Below, piece after piece: positions 51,276 through 60,634 of a stretch of DNA of 64,000 nucleotides. Position 1 is the first letter of the stretch. Each line of letters begins with the position of its first letter. The DNA is from Candidatus Sphingomonas colombiensis (GTDB lineage Bacteria; Pseudomonadota; Alphaproteobacteria; Sphingomonadales; Sphingomonadaceae), in contig CP119315.1 of assembly GCA_029202845.1 (NCBI GenBank), forward strand, positions 875,501 through 939,500, in the 5' to 3' direction. The notes beneath the pieces are model-generated. The model worked only from the letters and a program-made list of their open reading frames with translations. It had not been told where the DNA came from and did not search any database. Both the position numbers and the translations under genes were made by a program.

Positions 51276-53522
51276 TCAGCGCCGCTTGCTTTCGGTCGCA
51301 GCGGTGAGCCGCGCGCTGCCGGTTAGTTCCGGTTCGCCGGCGGATTTCCCGACAAAGAAGCGATATTCGCCCGCCGGCCGCGCCCATTGCTGCGCCTTTT
51401 CGTCATAGGAGAGCAGCAGCCACGGATCGGCGGCGATCGTCACCTCGCGCGTTTCGCCCGGTTTCAGCGACACCTTCGCCCAGCCGGCGAGGCGATGCGT
51501 GCGGCCCGGCGCCGCGACATAGAGCTGCGCCACTTCAATGCCTTCGCGCTTGCCCGTATTGGTGATGCGCGCGCTGACCGTCAGCGCCTTTCCGCCGGTC
51601 TGCTTCAACCCGTCATAAGCGAAGCTGGTATAGGTCAGGCCATAACCGAACGGGAACAGCGGCTTCGCGCCGGTGCGCTCAAACCAGCGATAACCGACAT
51701 CGCTGCCTTCCTTATAGTCGATCGTGAACGGATCATATTTGACCCCGATCCCGAGCGCGCGCTGCTTGGCGGGATCATAACCCACCTGCTGTGGATAGGG
51801 GAGTTGCGCGGTCGATGCCGGGAAGGTCAGCGGCAATCGGCCCGAGGGCGCCGACGCGCCCGACAGGATCGCGGCGATCGCCTCGCCGCCACGCTGGCCG
51901 GGGAACCACGCCGCGAGCACCGCCCCCACCTTGCCGAGCCACGGCATCACCACCGGATTACCGGTTTCGAGCACCACCCCGGTGCGCGGGTTTGCCCCCG
52001 CGACCGCCGCGATCATCGCATCCTGCCCGTAAGGCAGTGACAGATCGGCGCTGTCGATCCCCTCCATCTCCGGTTTGACCGCAAAGACGAAGGCGACATC
52101 GGCCTTGCCCGCGACGGCTGCGGCGCGCGCGGGATCGGAGCCATCGTCGAACACGATCGTCGCGTTCGGCAGCGCCGCCTGCAGCGCCTTGAGCGGTGAG
52201 GACAGGCCATAGGACGGCGCCATCAGCGCGAGCAGTGCATGCGTGCCTTCCGGTACGTCGCGATAGACGCCGCCATAAGGGATCACCTGCGACGATCCGC
52301 CGCCGGCGAGCACGCCCTTGTCGGCATGACGGCCGATCACCGCAATCGTCTTGGCGGTGGCGGCGATCGGCAGCAGGCCATCGTTCTTGAGCAGCACCAT
52401 GCCCGCCTCGGCCATTGCCTGCGCGCGCGCGGCATGCGCGGCCTGATCGATCGCGCCACCGGGCCGGGCGACGTTATCGAGCGCGCCGACCGCGATCATC
52501 GAGCGTATGATACGCAGCGCCATCTCGCGCACCTGTGCGCGGCTGACCTCACCCTTTTCGATCGCGGCCGGGATGCGGCCGAAATAATCCTCGTCCTGCG
52601 GCGACTGCTGATCCAGCCCGGCGTCGATCGACGGCTTGAGGCTGGTCACCGCGCCCCAATCGGACATCACCCAGCCGCGATAGTTCCAATCGCCGCGCAG
52701 CACATGCTTCAGCAGATAATCGCTTTCGCACGCATATTTGCCGCCAATGCGATTATAGGCGCACATCACCGAAGCGGGCTTGCCGCGCTTGATGCCGATC
52801 TCGAATGCCAGCAGATCGGATTCGCGCAACGCCGCATCCGAGGCCTCCACATCATAGACGAAACGGCCGCTCTCCTGGCTGTTCGCCGCGAAATGCTTGA
52901 TCGTCGAGGCGACGTGATGCGCCTGAATGCCCGCGATCTGCTCGCCCACCAGCGTGCCCGCCAGCAGCGGATCCTCGCCGAGATATTCGAAGTTGCGCCC
53001 GTTACGCGGCTCGCGCGCCAGATTCACGCCGCCGGCGAGCTGAACGTTGATGCCCTTGGCGAACGCCTCCGCGCCGACGATATCGCCGGCCACGCGCGCC
53101 ATCGCCGGGTCGAAGCTCGCCGCGAGCGACAGGGTGGAGGGCAGCGCAGTTGCGTGATCGCCGGGCCGCAGATAGCCGATGTCGGCGATGCCCAGACTGG
53201 CGTCCGCCAGTTGCAGCGTGGGGAAACCGACCCGATCGATCCCGGCAACGAAACCGGCCGTGCCAATCGCCCCCTTCGGCTTCGCGGTACGCATCGCCTC
53301 TGGAATGAATGACGGCAGCGGCACCCCGAGATCGAGCAGGCTACCACCCGATTTCGACTTCAGCAGCGAGAGCTGTTCTTCCAGCGTCATCGCATCGACG
53401 AGCTTTTCCGCACGGGCGTCTGCAGCAGTTGGCATGGTGGAAACGGCTCGCTCCTTTGCGCTTGTGAGGCTGGGGGTGGCGATGACGAGCGCCGCCAGCG
53501 CGACTGACGACAAGCGGATCAC
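51276..53522 (-). CDS. Exported family 3 glycoside hydrolase (beta-glucosidase type)
   Basis: 748 residues from GTG 53522, overlapping the TetR stop (GTGA) with AAAGGAA inside the TetR gene. The signal is VALAALVIATPSLTSA. The GH3 N-terminal barrel includes KHFAANSQESGR and the nucleophile Asp in GWVMSDWGAV; the C-terminal sandwich domain follows (VLLKNDGLLPI), then a fibronectin type III-like domain (GIEVAQLYVAAPG). The family releases terminal beta-glucose or beta-xylose from oligosaccharides. Translational coupling to TetR and the divergent TonB receptor indicate a substrate-induced uptake and degradation unit. Confidence 0.93.
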   Translation of the reverse strand: MIRLSSVALAALVIATPSLTSAKERAVSTMPTAADARAEKLVDAMTLEEQLSLLKSKSGGSLLDLGVPLPSFIPEAMRTAKPKGAIGTAGFVAGIDRVGFPTLQLADASLGIADIGYLRPGDHATALPSTLSLAASFDPAMARVAGDIVGAEAFAKGINVQLAGGVNLAREPRNGRNFEYLGEDPLLAGTLVGEQIAGIQAHHVASTIKHFAANSQESGRFVYDVEASDAALRESDLLAFEIGIKRGKPASVMCAYNRIGGKYACESDYLLKHVLRGDWNYRGWVMSDWGAVTSLKPSIDAGLDQQSPQDEDYFGRIPAAIEKGEVSRAQVREMALRIIRSMIAVGALDNVARPGGAIDQAAHAARAQAMAEAGMVLLKNDGLLPIAATAKTIAVIGRHADKGVLAGGGSSQVIPYGGVYRDVPEGTHALLALMAPSYGLSSPLKALQAALPNATIVFDDGSDPARAAAVAGKADVAFVFAVKPEMEGIDSADLSLPYGQDAMIAAVAGANPRTGVVLETGNPVVMPWLGKVGAVLAAWFPGQRGGEAIAAILSGASAPSGRLPLTFPASTAQLPYPQQVGYDPAKQRALGIGVKYDPFTIDYKEGSDVGYRWFERTGAKPLFPFGYGLTYTSFAYDGLKQTGGKALTVSARITNTGKREGIEVAQLYVAAPGRTHRLAGWAKVSLKPGETREVTIAADPWLLLSYDEKAQQWARPAGEYRFFVGKSAGEPELTGSARLTAATESKRR

Positions 53523-54190
53523 GGCATTGTTCCTTTCGATTGAGCGGGGGCGCCGATCGCCGGGGCCGCAACATCGTCACCCACCGGCAGCATCCCGGTT
53601 TTGATGCCGGCCTTGATAAGGCCCCGCAGCAGGCGGACGGATTCTTGTATTTGCCCGGGCTCGGGCGTGAGGACGCTGGCGATCGACAGGCCGCGCACCG
53701 ACCAGACGATCAGCCGCATGAACGCAAGCGACGTGCTTGAAACGCCCGTCGTATTGCGCACGTAAGCCAGCGCGTCATTTTCGATCCGCGCCTGAATCGG
53801 GGCGAGCTTTTCGGCGAGCACGCGATCGCTGCGCGATCCCTGAAGGATTTCTAGCACCGCAACGCCGGACGGGCGGCTGAGCACTTCCCACACCACTTCG
53901 GGATAGGCGAGAACGATCTCCCGCGGGCCACTCATTACGCGGAAGCGTTCGGCATAACGCTCCAGTTCCTCGGCATAGACTTCCTCGACCACGAAGGTCA
54001 TCAGATCGGCCTTGGTCCTGAATTGGTGCAGCATCGCGCCACGGCTGACGCCCGCCTGCTCGGCGACCAGCATCGTCGTCGTCGCGCCATAGCCATGCTC
54101 ATGCAGCGTCCGGATCGCGGCGGCGAGCAACGCGGAACGCGTGCCGGCGCTTCGCTCCGCCTGCGTTCGCCGAACTCGAGCTTCCGTCAT
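53519..54190 (-). CDS. TetR-family repressor of the GH3/TonB-receptor locus
   Basis: 223 residues from ATG 54190, after GGAGG. The N-terminal helix-turn-helix contains AAAIRTLHEHGYGATTTMLV and EQAGVSRGAMLHQFRTKADL, the classic TetR pattern. The C-terminal helical ligand domain is variable. It is divergent from the TonB receptor and co-transcribed with GH3 and probably the carboxylesterase. A near-ideal 25-bp inverted repeat in the 197-bp promoter gap is its probable operator, suggesting repression until a sugar or glycoside ligand appears. Confidence 0.9.
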   Translation of the reverse strand: MTEARVRRTQAERSAGTRSALLAAAIRTLHEHGYGATTTMLVAEQAGVSRGAMLHQFRTKADLMTFVVEEVYAEELERYAERFRVMSGPREIVLAYPEVVWEVLSRPSGVAVLEILQGSRSDRVLAEKLAPIQARIENDALAYVRNTTGVSSTSLAFMRLIVWSVRGLSIASVLTPEPGQIQESVRLLRGLIKAGIKTGMLPVGDDVAAPAIGAPAQSKGTMP

Positions 54191-54296
54191 CCAATCCTCC
54201 GATCCGTGCCGGCACGTCCGCCACCGCGGCATGCATAGCGCATCGTGTCTGCCCAGCTAGCGCGATTGCTCCTCCGCGGTCAATAAACAAACGGGC

Positions 54297-54327
54297 TTGA
54301 CTGATCGTAAGTTGCACCCTTACGATC
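54297..54327 (+). promoter_or_regulatory. TonB-receptor promoter with TetR-type operator
   Basis: TTGACT (54297-54302) and TACGAT (54321-54326), 18 bp apart, form a credible sigma70-like promoter for the receptor gene. The inverted repeat GATCGTAAG-N7-CTTACGATC (54303-54327; 9-bp perfect arms) fills the spacer and covers the -10 box. A bound repressor would block RNA polymerase directly. The divergent TetR is the natural candidate. Confidence 0.72.
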
Positions 54328-54387
54328 TCCCATTGCGAAAGCGACCGATCGGGTCGCGCGCTCCGGTGGGGAGGATGAAGGGGTAAA

Positions 54388-56679
54388 ATGGAAATGCGCA
54401 TGTTGAGGATCGCCTTGCTCGGCACGGCAGCGGCATTCGTAACGACGGCCTCGCCGGCTCTGGCGGACGCGGCAACCGCCGCCGATCAGCCGCAGGCTGC
54501 GGTCGCAACGCAGAATCCGGACGACATCATCGTCACCGCGACCCGCCGCGAGGAACGCCTTCAGGATGTGCCGGTCGCGGTGACGGCGGTGTCCGGTCAG
54601 GATCTCGCGAAATCGGCGTATCGCGAAGTCTCCGACATCCAGTATCTCGCGCCCAACGTCACCTTCTCGGCCACCAACCCGGTTTCCAATGGCGGCGGCT
54701 ATCAGATTCGCGGCATCGGCACGCAGACCTATGACAGCGGCGTCGAGCAGACCGTCGGTCTGGTCGTCGATGGCGTGGTGATTGGCCTGTCGCGCGATCC
54801 CGGCGCCACCGGCTTCGCCGATATTGAGCGTGTGGAGGTATTGCGCGGTCCGCAGGGCACGTTGTTCGGCAAGAATTCCTCGGCCGGTGTGATCCAGATC
54901 ATCACGAAGAAGCCGCAGCTTGGCGTCAGTTCGCTCGATCTCGACCTGTCGCTCGGCGAGCGCAACGATCAGCTTCAGCGCGCCACCGCCAACGTGCCGC
55001 TGGGCAGCAACGTCGCGCTGCGCGTTTCCGCTTTTCACAATTCACAGGAAGGCGCGATCCCCAATGTCGTCAACGGGACGCACGTCGGCGATCGCAGCAA
55101 CTATGGCATCCGTGGCAAATTGCTGTGGGAGCCGACGGAGAATCTGTCGCTTCTGCTGACCGGTGAATATCAGACCGGCTTCGCCCGCGATGGCCAGTTG
55201 ATCGAATCGCTCGGCACCAGTGCGCTGTACAATTCGACCTTCAACCGTTTCCCGGTGAAGCCCGGCCACAATGTCTATATCGCCTATAATGACGGCGACT
55301 GGACGGCGAACACACGCCTGTGGGGCAGCTCGTTGCAGGCGGATTACCGGCTCGGCGATTTCACGCTTACCTCGATCACCGCCTATCGCGCGGTGAAGAC
55401 GACGCAGCTCACCGATATCGACGGTTCGCCGGCCAATATCTTCAATCACAGCGATGGCGGCATCGACAGCAACCAGTTCACCCAGGAACTGCGCCTCACC
55501 TCGCCATCGGGCAAGCCGCTCGAATATACCGCCGGCCTGTTTTATTATCACACCTCCAACGGTGGCTGGACGGCCCAATACGGCAATTTCTACGGCGCAT
55601 ATGGCGTGCCGATCGTGCTCGGCGGCGGGCGGCGCGATGCCGTCAACAATGTCCGCAGCCTCGCGGCATTTGGTCAGGCGACGTACAAGCTGGTCGATGG
55701 CGTGAAGCTGATCGGCGGCCTGCGTTACACCAACGATCGCAATCACGGCGAACTGGTGGTCACACCGCTGCCGTTCCCGGCAATCGTATCCGGTCTGCTC
55801 CCCAATTATTCGGGCACTGTGCGTGCTGACAATGTGTCGGGCAAGGTCGGCCTTCAGGTCGAGCCGAGCCGTAACGTGATGTTCTATGCCACCTGGTCGA
55901 CGGGCTATAAGGGCCCCGCGATCGACGGCACCACCGGCAAGATCCACGAAGTGAAGCCGGAAACGGTCAAGAGCTACGAAATCGGCCTGAAATCGACATT
56001 GCTCGGTGGCACGCTGACCTTCAACACCTCGCTTTACTGGTCGGATTTCACCAATTTCCAGGCGCAGACGTTCGACACCAGCGTCACGCCACCGGCATTC
56101 TATCTGTCCAATGCGGGCGCAATGCGCGCGCGTGGCGTGGAAGTGGAAACCAGCCTGCGCGTTTCCCCGCGTCTGCGGCTGTCGGCGAACGGCTCGTATA
56201 GCGACGCCACGTTCCGCGAATATCTCGGCACCTGTTATCCGGGTCAGCCCGCCTCGTCCGTCGTCGGCGTGGGTTGCTATGTCGACCCGGCGACCAAGGC
56301 CAATGTCGCCAATTACGCTGGCTATCGCCTGCCCAATGCGCCCGAATGGTCTTACACGCTGCGCGCCGATTTCAATCAACCGCTGGCGAACGATCTGACG
56401 CTCGACGCCAATGCCAATTGGGCGTGGCGCGACAAGACGCAGGCGGTGCTGGGCGATCCGAAATCCGAGATCGCGCCTTACGGCCTGCTCAACGGCACGA
56501 TCGGCGTCGGCGCGAGTGACGGGGCATGGCGCATCGGCATCTATGCCCGCAATCTGCTCAACAAGCATTTCTATGCGGCATATGCGGCGCCAGTCGTGAT
56601 TAACCCCGGCGGATATTCGAAGATCGTCAGCCCGGATGCGTTCCGCACGATCGGCGGGACGGCAACCTTCCGCTTCTAA
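54388..56679 (+). CDS. TonB-dependent outer-membrane receptor (carbohydrate locus)
   Basis: 763 residues from ATG 54388 (in-frame ATGs at 54394 and 54400 are also possible; AAGGGG favours the first). The signal ends ALADA. The plug has DDIIVTATRREERLQDVPVA and VEVLRGPQGTLFGKNSSAG; the barrel ends GGTATFRF. There is no transducer extension. The expected role is energised import of an oligosaccharide or glycoside across the outer membrane. The gene is followed by a GNRA-loop hairpin and the isomerase and esterase genes, and is controlled by the TetR operator in its promoter. Confidence 0.94.
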   Translation: MEMRMLRIALLGTAAAFVTTASPALADAATAADQPQAAVATQNPDDIIVTATRREERLQDVPVAVTAVSGQDLAKSAYREVSDIQYLAPNVTFSATNPVSNGGGYQIRGIGTQTYDSGVEQTVGLVVDGVVIGLSRDPGATGFADIERVEVLRGPQGTLFGKNSSAGVIQIITKKPQLGVSSLDLDLSLGERNDQLQRATANVPLGSNVALRVSAFHNSQEGAIPNVVNGTHVGDRSNYGIRGKLLWEPTENLSLLLTGEYQTGFARDGQLIESLGTSALYNSTFNRFPVKPGHNVYIAYNDGDWTANTRLWGSSLQADYRLGDFTLTSITAYRAVKTTQLTDIDGSPANIFNHSDGGIDSNQFTQELRLTSPSGKPLEYTAGLFYYHTSNGGWTAQYGNFYGAYGVPIVLGGGRRDAVNNVRSLAAFGQATYKLVDGVKLIGGLRYTNDRNHGELVVTPLPFPAIVSGLLPNYSGTVRADNVSGKVGLQVEPSRNVMFYATWSTGYKGPAIDGTTGKIHEVKPETVKSYEIGLKSTLLGGTLTFNTSLYWSDFTNFQAQTFDTSVTPPAFYLSNAGAMRARGVEVETSLRVSPRLRLSANGSYSDATFREYLGTCYPGQPASSVVGVGCYVDPATKANVANYAGYRLPNAPEWSYTLRADFNQPLANDLTLDANANWAWRDKTQAVLGDPKSEIAPYGLLNGTIGVGASDGAWRIGIYARNLLNKHFYAAYAAPVVINPGGYSKIVSPDAFRTIGGTATFRF

Positions 56680-56687
56680 ATCCCCTC

Positions 56688-56713
56688 TCGGGCCGGATGA
56701 GAATCCGGCCCGA
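56688..56713 (+). terminator. Perfect 11-bp hairpin with GAGA tetraloop
   Basis: TCGGGCCGGAT (56688-56698) and ATCCGGCCCGA (56703-56713) enclose GAGA, a GNRA tetraloop. It sits 8 bp after the receptor stop and before the isomerase gene. No T-tract follows, so it more likely stabilises the receptor mRNA 3' end or attenuates than fully terminates. Confidence 0.5.
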
Positions 56714-56748
56714 TCTCGTTGCAGGAATAAACAACGGAGAGATGCGCG

Positions 56749-57663
56749 ATGATCGACCGGCGTAACATCCTGCGGCTCGCCGGCGCGGCAACCGTTGCTG
56801 CGGCTATCGGATCGGGCGACGTCGCGATTGCCGCACCGCGACCGGGACGCCCCGTCATCGGCGTTCAACTCTATATGCTCCGCGAGCTTCTGGCGAAGGA
56901 TGCAGAAGCCACGCTGGCGGCGATCGCCCGGATCGGCATCCGCCACGTCGAATTCGCCGGTTATCATGATCGCACGCCGGCGCAGTGGCGCGCGCTGCTG
57001 AAGGCGAACGACCTCACCGCGATCGGCGCGCACAGCCTCTATCCCGACATGCGCGACGAGCAGATTGCCGCCGCGATCGATTTCGGCGGGGCGCTCGGGC
57101 TCGAATGGCTCGTCGCGGCGGTGCCTCGCCTGCCGGGGCTGACGTTGCCCTTCACCGAAGCGAGCTTCCGCGCCGCGACGCACCGCATCACCGCCGACGA
57201 CCTGAAGGCGACGGCGGAACGCTTCAACCGGATCGGTGAGCGCGTGAAGGCGGCAGGAATGCGCTTCGCCTATCACAGCCACGGCTTCGATTTCCGCCGC
57301 TATGACGGTCGCTACGGGCTGGATCTCATTCTCGAACAAACCGATCCGGCGCTCGTCGCGCTCCAGCTTGATATCGGCAATACGATCGCCGCGGGCATCG
57401 ACCCCATGCCCTATCTCGCGCCCGGCGGGCGGACGCGGCTGGCGCATGTGAAGGACTGGCGTGCGCCCTATACGCCGTCGCTCGACGATATGCCGGCGTC
57501 CGCCCCGGCCGGCGAGGGATCGATTAAATGGCGCCCGATCATCACCGCGCTGGAACGCGCGCGCGTGCCTTACGCCTTTATCGAGCAAGAGGGGATCGAC
57601 CCGGCGGCGGCGCTGGATCTGCTCAAGCGCAATTACCGCTATCTGCAGGGGATGAGGCAATGA
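56749..57663 (+). CDS. Tat-exported sugar phosphate isomerase/epimerase-like TIM barrel
   Basis: 304 residues. The twin-arginine signal DRRNILRLAGAATVAAAIG ends near AIAAP. The mature part is an AP-endonuclease-2-type xylose isomerase-like barrel: VIGVQLYMLRELLAKD, GIRHVEFAGY, AYHSHGFDFR, LQLDIGN and AHVKDW supply the metal-binding His, Glu and Asp residues. Exported members of this family occur widely in carbohydrate-utilisation loci and are thought to act on free sugars or glycosides; the exact reaction is unknown. Its stop overlaps the SGNH gene start (ATGA). Confidence 0.87.
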   Translation: MIDRRNILRLAGAATVAAAIGSGDVAIAAPRPGRPVIGVQLYMLRELLAKDAEATLAAIARIGIRHVEFAGYHDRTPAQWRALLKANDLTAIGAHSLYPDMRDEQIAAAIDFGGALGLEWLVAAVPRLPGLTLPFTEASFRAATHRITADDLKATAERFNRIGERVKAAGMRFAYHSHGFDFRRYDGRYGLDLILEQTDPALVALQLDIGNTIAAGIDPMPYLAPGGRTRLAHVKDWRAPYTPSLDDMPASAPAGEGSIKWRPIITALERARVPYAFIEQEGIDPAAALDLLKRNYRYLQGMRQ

Positions 57664-58511
57664 TCGGCACGTTGATCGCGGCAATGGCGCTTGGCGCGCA
57701 GGGCGCGCCCACCGCACCGCAGCCGATGGTCGGCGTGCTCGCCGATCCTTGCACCGCCCTGCCCCCGATCCCGGCGGTCGTCGCCGACTATATGGCGCGT
57801 TATGCCCGTGCGAAAGCGGCGAACCAACCCCCGCCCCCGGCCAGCGCCGACGGCATGGCGATCTATCAGCGCTGGCAGGATCAATTGCGTGCCAGCGACT
57901 TCGCCGGCCTGTGCCGCTATCATGCCGAGAATGCCGCGCTGCCGCCGGCAAGCAAGGACCGCATCATTTTCTTCGGCGATTCGATCACCGAATTGTGGCA
58001 GCGCGAGGATCCGGATTTCTTCACCGCCGATCGCATCGACCGTGGAGTCAGTGGCCAGACCACGCTCCAGATGATCGCCCGCTTCCGCGCCGACGTGATC
58101 GACCTGAAGCCAGCCACCGTGCACATCATGGCCGGCACCAACGACATCGCCGGCAATACCGGCCCAACGACTCTGGCGGCGATAGAGGGCAACATCCGTT
58201 CGATGAGCGAGCTGGCGCGCGCGCACAATATCCGCGTGGTGCTCGCCTCGGTGCCGCCCGCGGCTCGGTTCGACTGGCGGCCCGGCGTGAATCCGGTGGA
58301 TGACATCCGCGCGCTCAACGCGTGGCTGGCCGATTACGCCCGCCGCGAAAAGCTGACCTACATCGATTATTATAGCGCGTTACAGGACGCGAAGCATGGG
58401 TTCCGCGCCGAATGGTCCGAAGATGGCGTGCATCCCAACCAGGCCGGCTACATCGTGATGCGCGGAATCGCTGAAAAGGCGTTGCGGCTTCGGCCGCGTG
58501 CGCGAAACTGA
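57660..58511 (+). CDS. Exported SGNH/GDSL-family esterase
   Basis: 283 residues from ATG 57660, overlapping the isomerase stop. The N-terminus is a short hydrophobic signal (IGTLIAAMALGAQGAP). The four SGNH blocks are clear: FFGDSITELW (Ser), DRGVSGQTT (Gly), IMAGTNDIAG (Asn), and DGVHPNQAGY (Asp and His). This group includes carbohydrate acetylesterases and GDSL lipases. With GH3 and carboxylesterase nearby, removal of acyl groups from sugars is a sensible role. It is the last gene of the TetR-controlled receptor operon. Confidence 0.9.
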   Translation: MIGTLIAAMALGAQGAPTAPQPMVGVLADPCTALPPIPAVVADYMARYARAKAANQPPPPASADGMAIYQRWQDQLRASDFAGLCRYHAENAALPPASKDRIIFFGDSITELWQREDPDFFTADRIDRGVSGQTTLQMIARFRADVIDLKPATVHIMAGTNDIAGNTGPTTLAAIEGNIRSMSELARAHNIRVVLASVPPAARFDWRPGVNPVDDIRALNAWLADYARREKLTYIDYYSALQDAKHGFRAEWSEDGVHPNQAGYIVMRGIAEKALRLRPRARN

Positions 58512-58595
58512 GTGAGGCGCGGCTTGAACTGCTATGCCCGAATTCGCCAAACCAAGCCGGCCTGAAAACCGGGGCGGTCCCGCGCGATATCCGCC

Positions 58596-60372
58596 TTATC
58601 GGCCACTCCTGCTCGCCGGGCGCTCGGAACGGCCCCTCGGCTCGGCCGGAGGAGCTTTTGCCGCTTCCTCCCGGCGTGACGCGACCTGATCGCGACCGAG
58701 CCGCTTGGCATCATAAAGCGCTTCGTCCGCAAGCTTGAACAGGCGCTGAAAATCCGTTGCCCGAGCCGTCTCGGCGACACCGATACTGGCGGTAACCGAT
58801 TGCGCCCCGATTGCATCGCGATGATCGCATGCCGCGATCCCCAGGCGTACGCTTTCGGCAAATCGCCGGAGGACGACACCCTCCAGGCCGATGGTAAACA
58901 AGCCGAATTCCTCGCCGCCGATGCGCCCGACCGTGCACATAGCGCCCTCCCATGCAGCGATCCGCCGCCCCACCTGCCTCAGCACCGCGTCACCGGCATT
59001 GTGCCCATATACGTCATTGATCGCCTTGAACCGATCGATATCGACGAGCAGGAATGCAGCCGGCAGCCCGTTCTCCTCTGCGTGAACGAGCAACGGCGCC
59101 ACGCTTTCGACGAAACCGCGACGGTTGCGCAGACCCGTCAACGCATCGCGCCGGGCAAGTTCGCGGGCCTGAATTTCGGCGGCGCGCGCGCGATCGCGCT
59201 CGATGCGCAACCGCCCCAGCCGGCGCGTCGCAGCCCCGGACAACCATAGCGTCTGCCATGTCGCCGCCAGCAGGATCAGCAATTTCGAGCCGCCGCCCCA
59301 AAAACCGTCGTCAACGTCGACCAGCTGGATGAATGCCAGCGTCGCCATCGGCACGAACCATGCCCCCGCGAAATCACGCGCCTTCGCCTCCCCACGTCGC
59401 CACGCGCAACCGAGGCAAAGGGCAACGGCCAGCAGATCGGCCAGAATGAGGAAGCCGAGTATCGTGTTGAGTTCCATCAGGCCTGCGCCGCGGATGAGCG
59501 CCAGCGGCACCCCCCAACAGTGCGACCATTGTCCCCAGCGCAAGCGTGCCGATCTTCGCCCAGCGCGGCACGACGTCCGGCGCAAGTGCGGTAACGGCAC
59601 TCACCGTCCCCAACGTGATGGCAAGGCAGGAAAGGAAGGTGCAGGTCTGCGCGGAAACACTTCCCGCCATGCCCGGCACGACCAGAAGATGCAGTTGCGA
59701 CCAGATCACGCCCCATAGAAACATGCAGGCGGCCCAGGCGCCGTGCCATGCGAGATATTCGCGGCGGACGGCCAGCGCGAGCGAGAAGGTGTAGCAGCTG
59801 CCAATCAGCAAAAGCGTCAACGCCGCCGCCACGGCCGCAGCCAGCGCGGTGGAATGTACCGTGCTCATCGCCTTTGGCATCAGGCGGGCATGCAAAAGGC
59901 CATAATCGGCGAAGTGATCGAACCGCATGGTCACGCCGGTGAGTGGCGCATCATGATCCGGCGCCTCGAACACGATCTGGCCGGCCGCGCGCCAATGCGC
60001 TCCAAAGTGGCCGCCGCGTACTTCCTGCCATTTCACAACGCCATCAGCGTAAGAAAAGGCGACCGCCAGCCGATCGAAACGCGACTGATGCACCATCAGC
60101 GCGAGGCTCGCGCGATCGACAGGCAGACGATTCGACGGGAGGGTCAGCCACAGGCTGCTCTGCTGATAACCCTGCGGCGTTCCGGCACAGGAAAACCGCA
60201 ATGAAGCGAGCATATCATCGCGTTGCTGACGATCCGTCACCGCATGGCATAGCGCCGGCTTGACGTTCATCGTCTCGGCGCGCGCCGGAATGCCCCAGCA
60301 AGTCGCGAGAACGATCAGCGCCAGCCCCATCCAGCGCAGGGCAGCTCCAAACAATTTCCCGAGCGGCTTCAT
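58596..60372 (-). CDS. 7TM-DISM diguanylate cyclase (GGDEF), frameshifted at a G6 run
   Basis: ATG 60372 after AGGGGAG starts an N-terminal signal and a periplasmic 7TMR-DISMED2-like domain (YQQSSLWLTLPSNRLPVDRA, then QIVFEAPDHDAPLTGV). Seven membrane helices follow, interrupted at 59510-59515, where six C on the + strand (G6 in the mRNA) mark a one-base frame change. The second frame continues with more helices and a GGDEF domain: DALTGLRNRRGF, LLVDIDRFKAINDVYGHNAG and GRIGGEEFGLF (active GGEEF). Rejoined length is about 590 residues. It would synthesise cyclic di-GMP in response to an external signal. No I-site RxxD is evident. The single indel in a homopolymer suggests a sequencing error; slipped-strand variation is the alternative. 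Confidence 0.82.
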
Positions 60373-60634
60373 ACTCCCCTGTCGCACGGAAAGAGTTGGC
60401 AAAACTTTATTATTCGCGGGTGGCGCTGCGGGTTCCGGCATTTTGTTCGTTTATCGCGCCCTGGATGAACCAGCGTGGCCGATAGGCGCAAATAACTTCC
60501 ATCGGCCGATTAACCTCCTCACCCGCTGCTTTCTCACCTTTTGACGCATCGTTTTCATCATTCTCATCGAGCGCGGTTGATCGACATTGGCTTCATCGGC
60601 AATGGTTGGGACGATATCGTTGCGGAGGAACTGC

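Noticed and set aside
55042..57951. 969-codon open frame antisense to the TonB receptor and isomerase genes
   Set aside because: It crosses two well-supported genes and a hairpin, has shadow-frame composition, and has no signal, fold or ribosome site.
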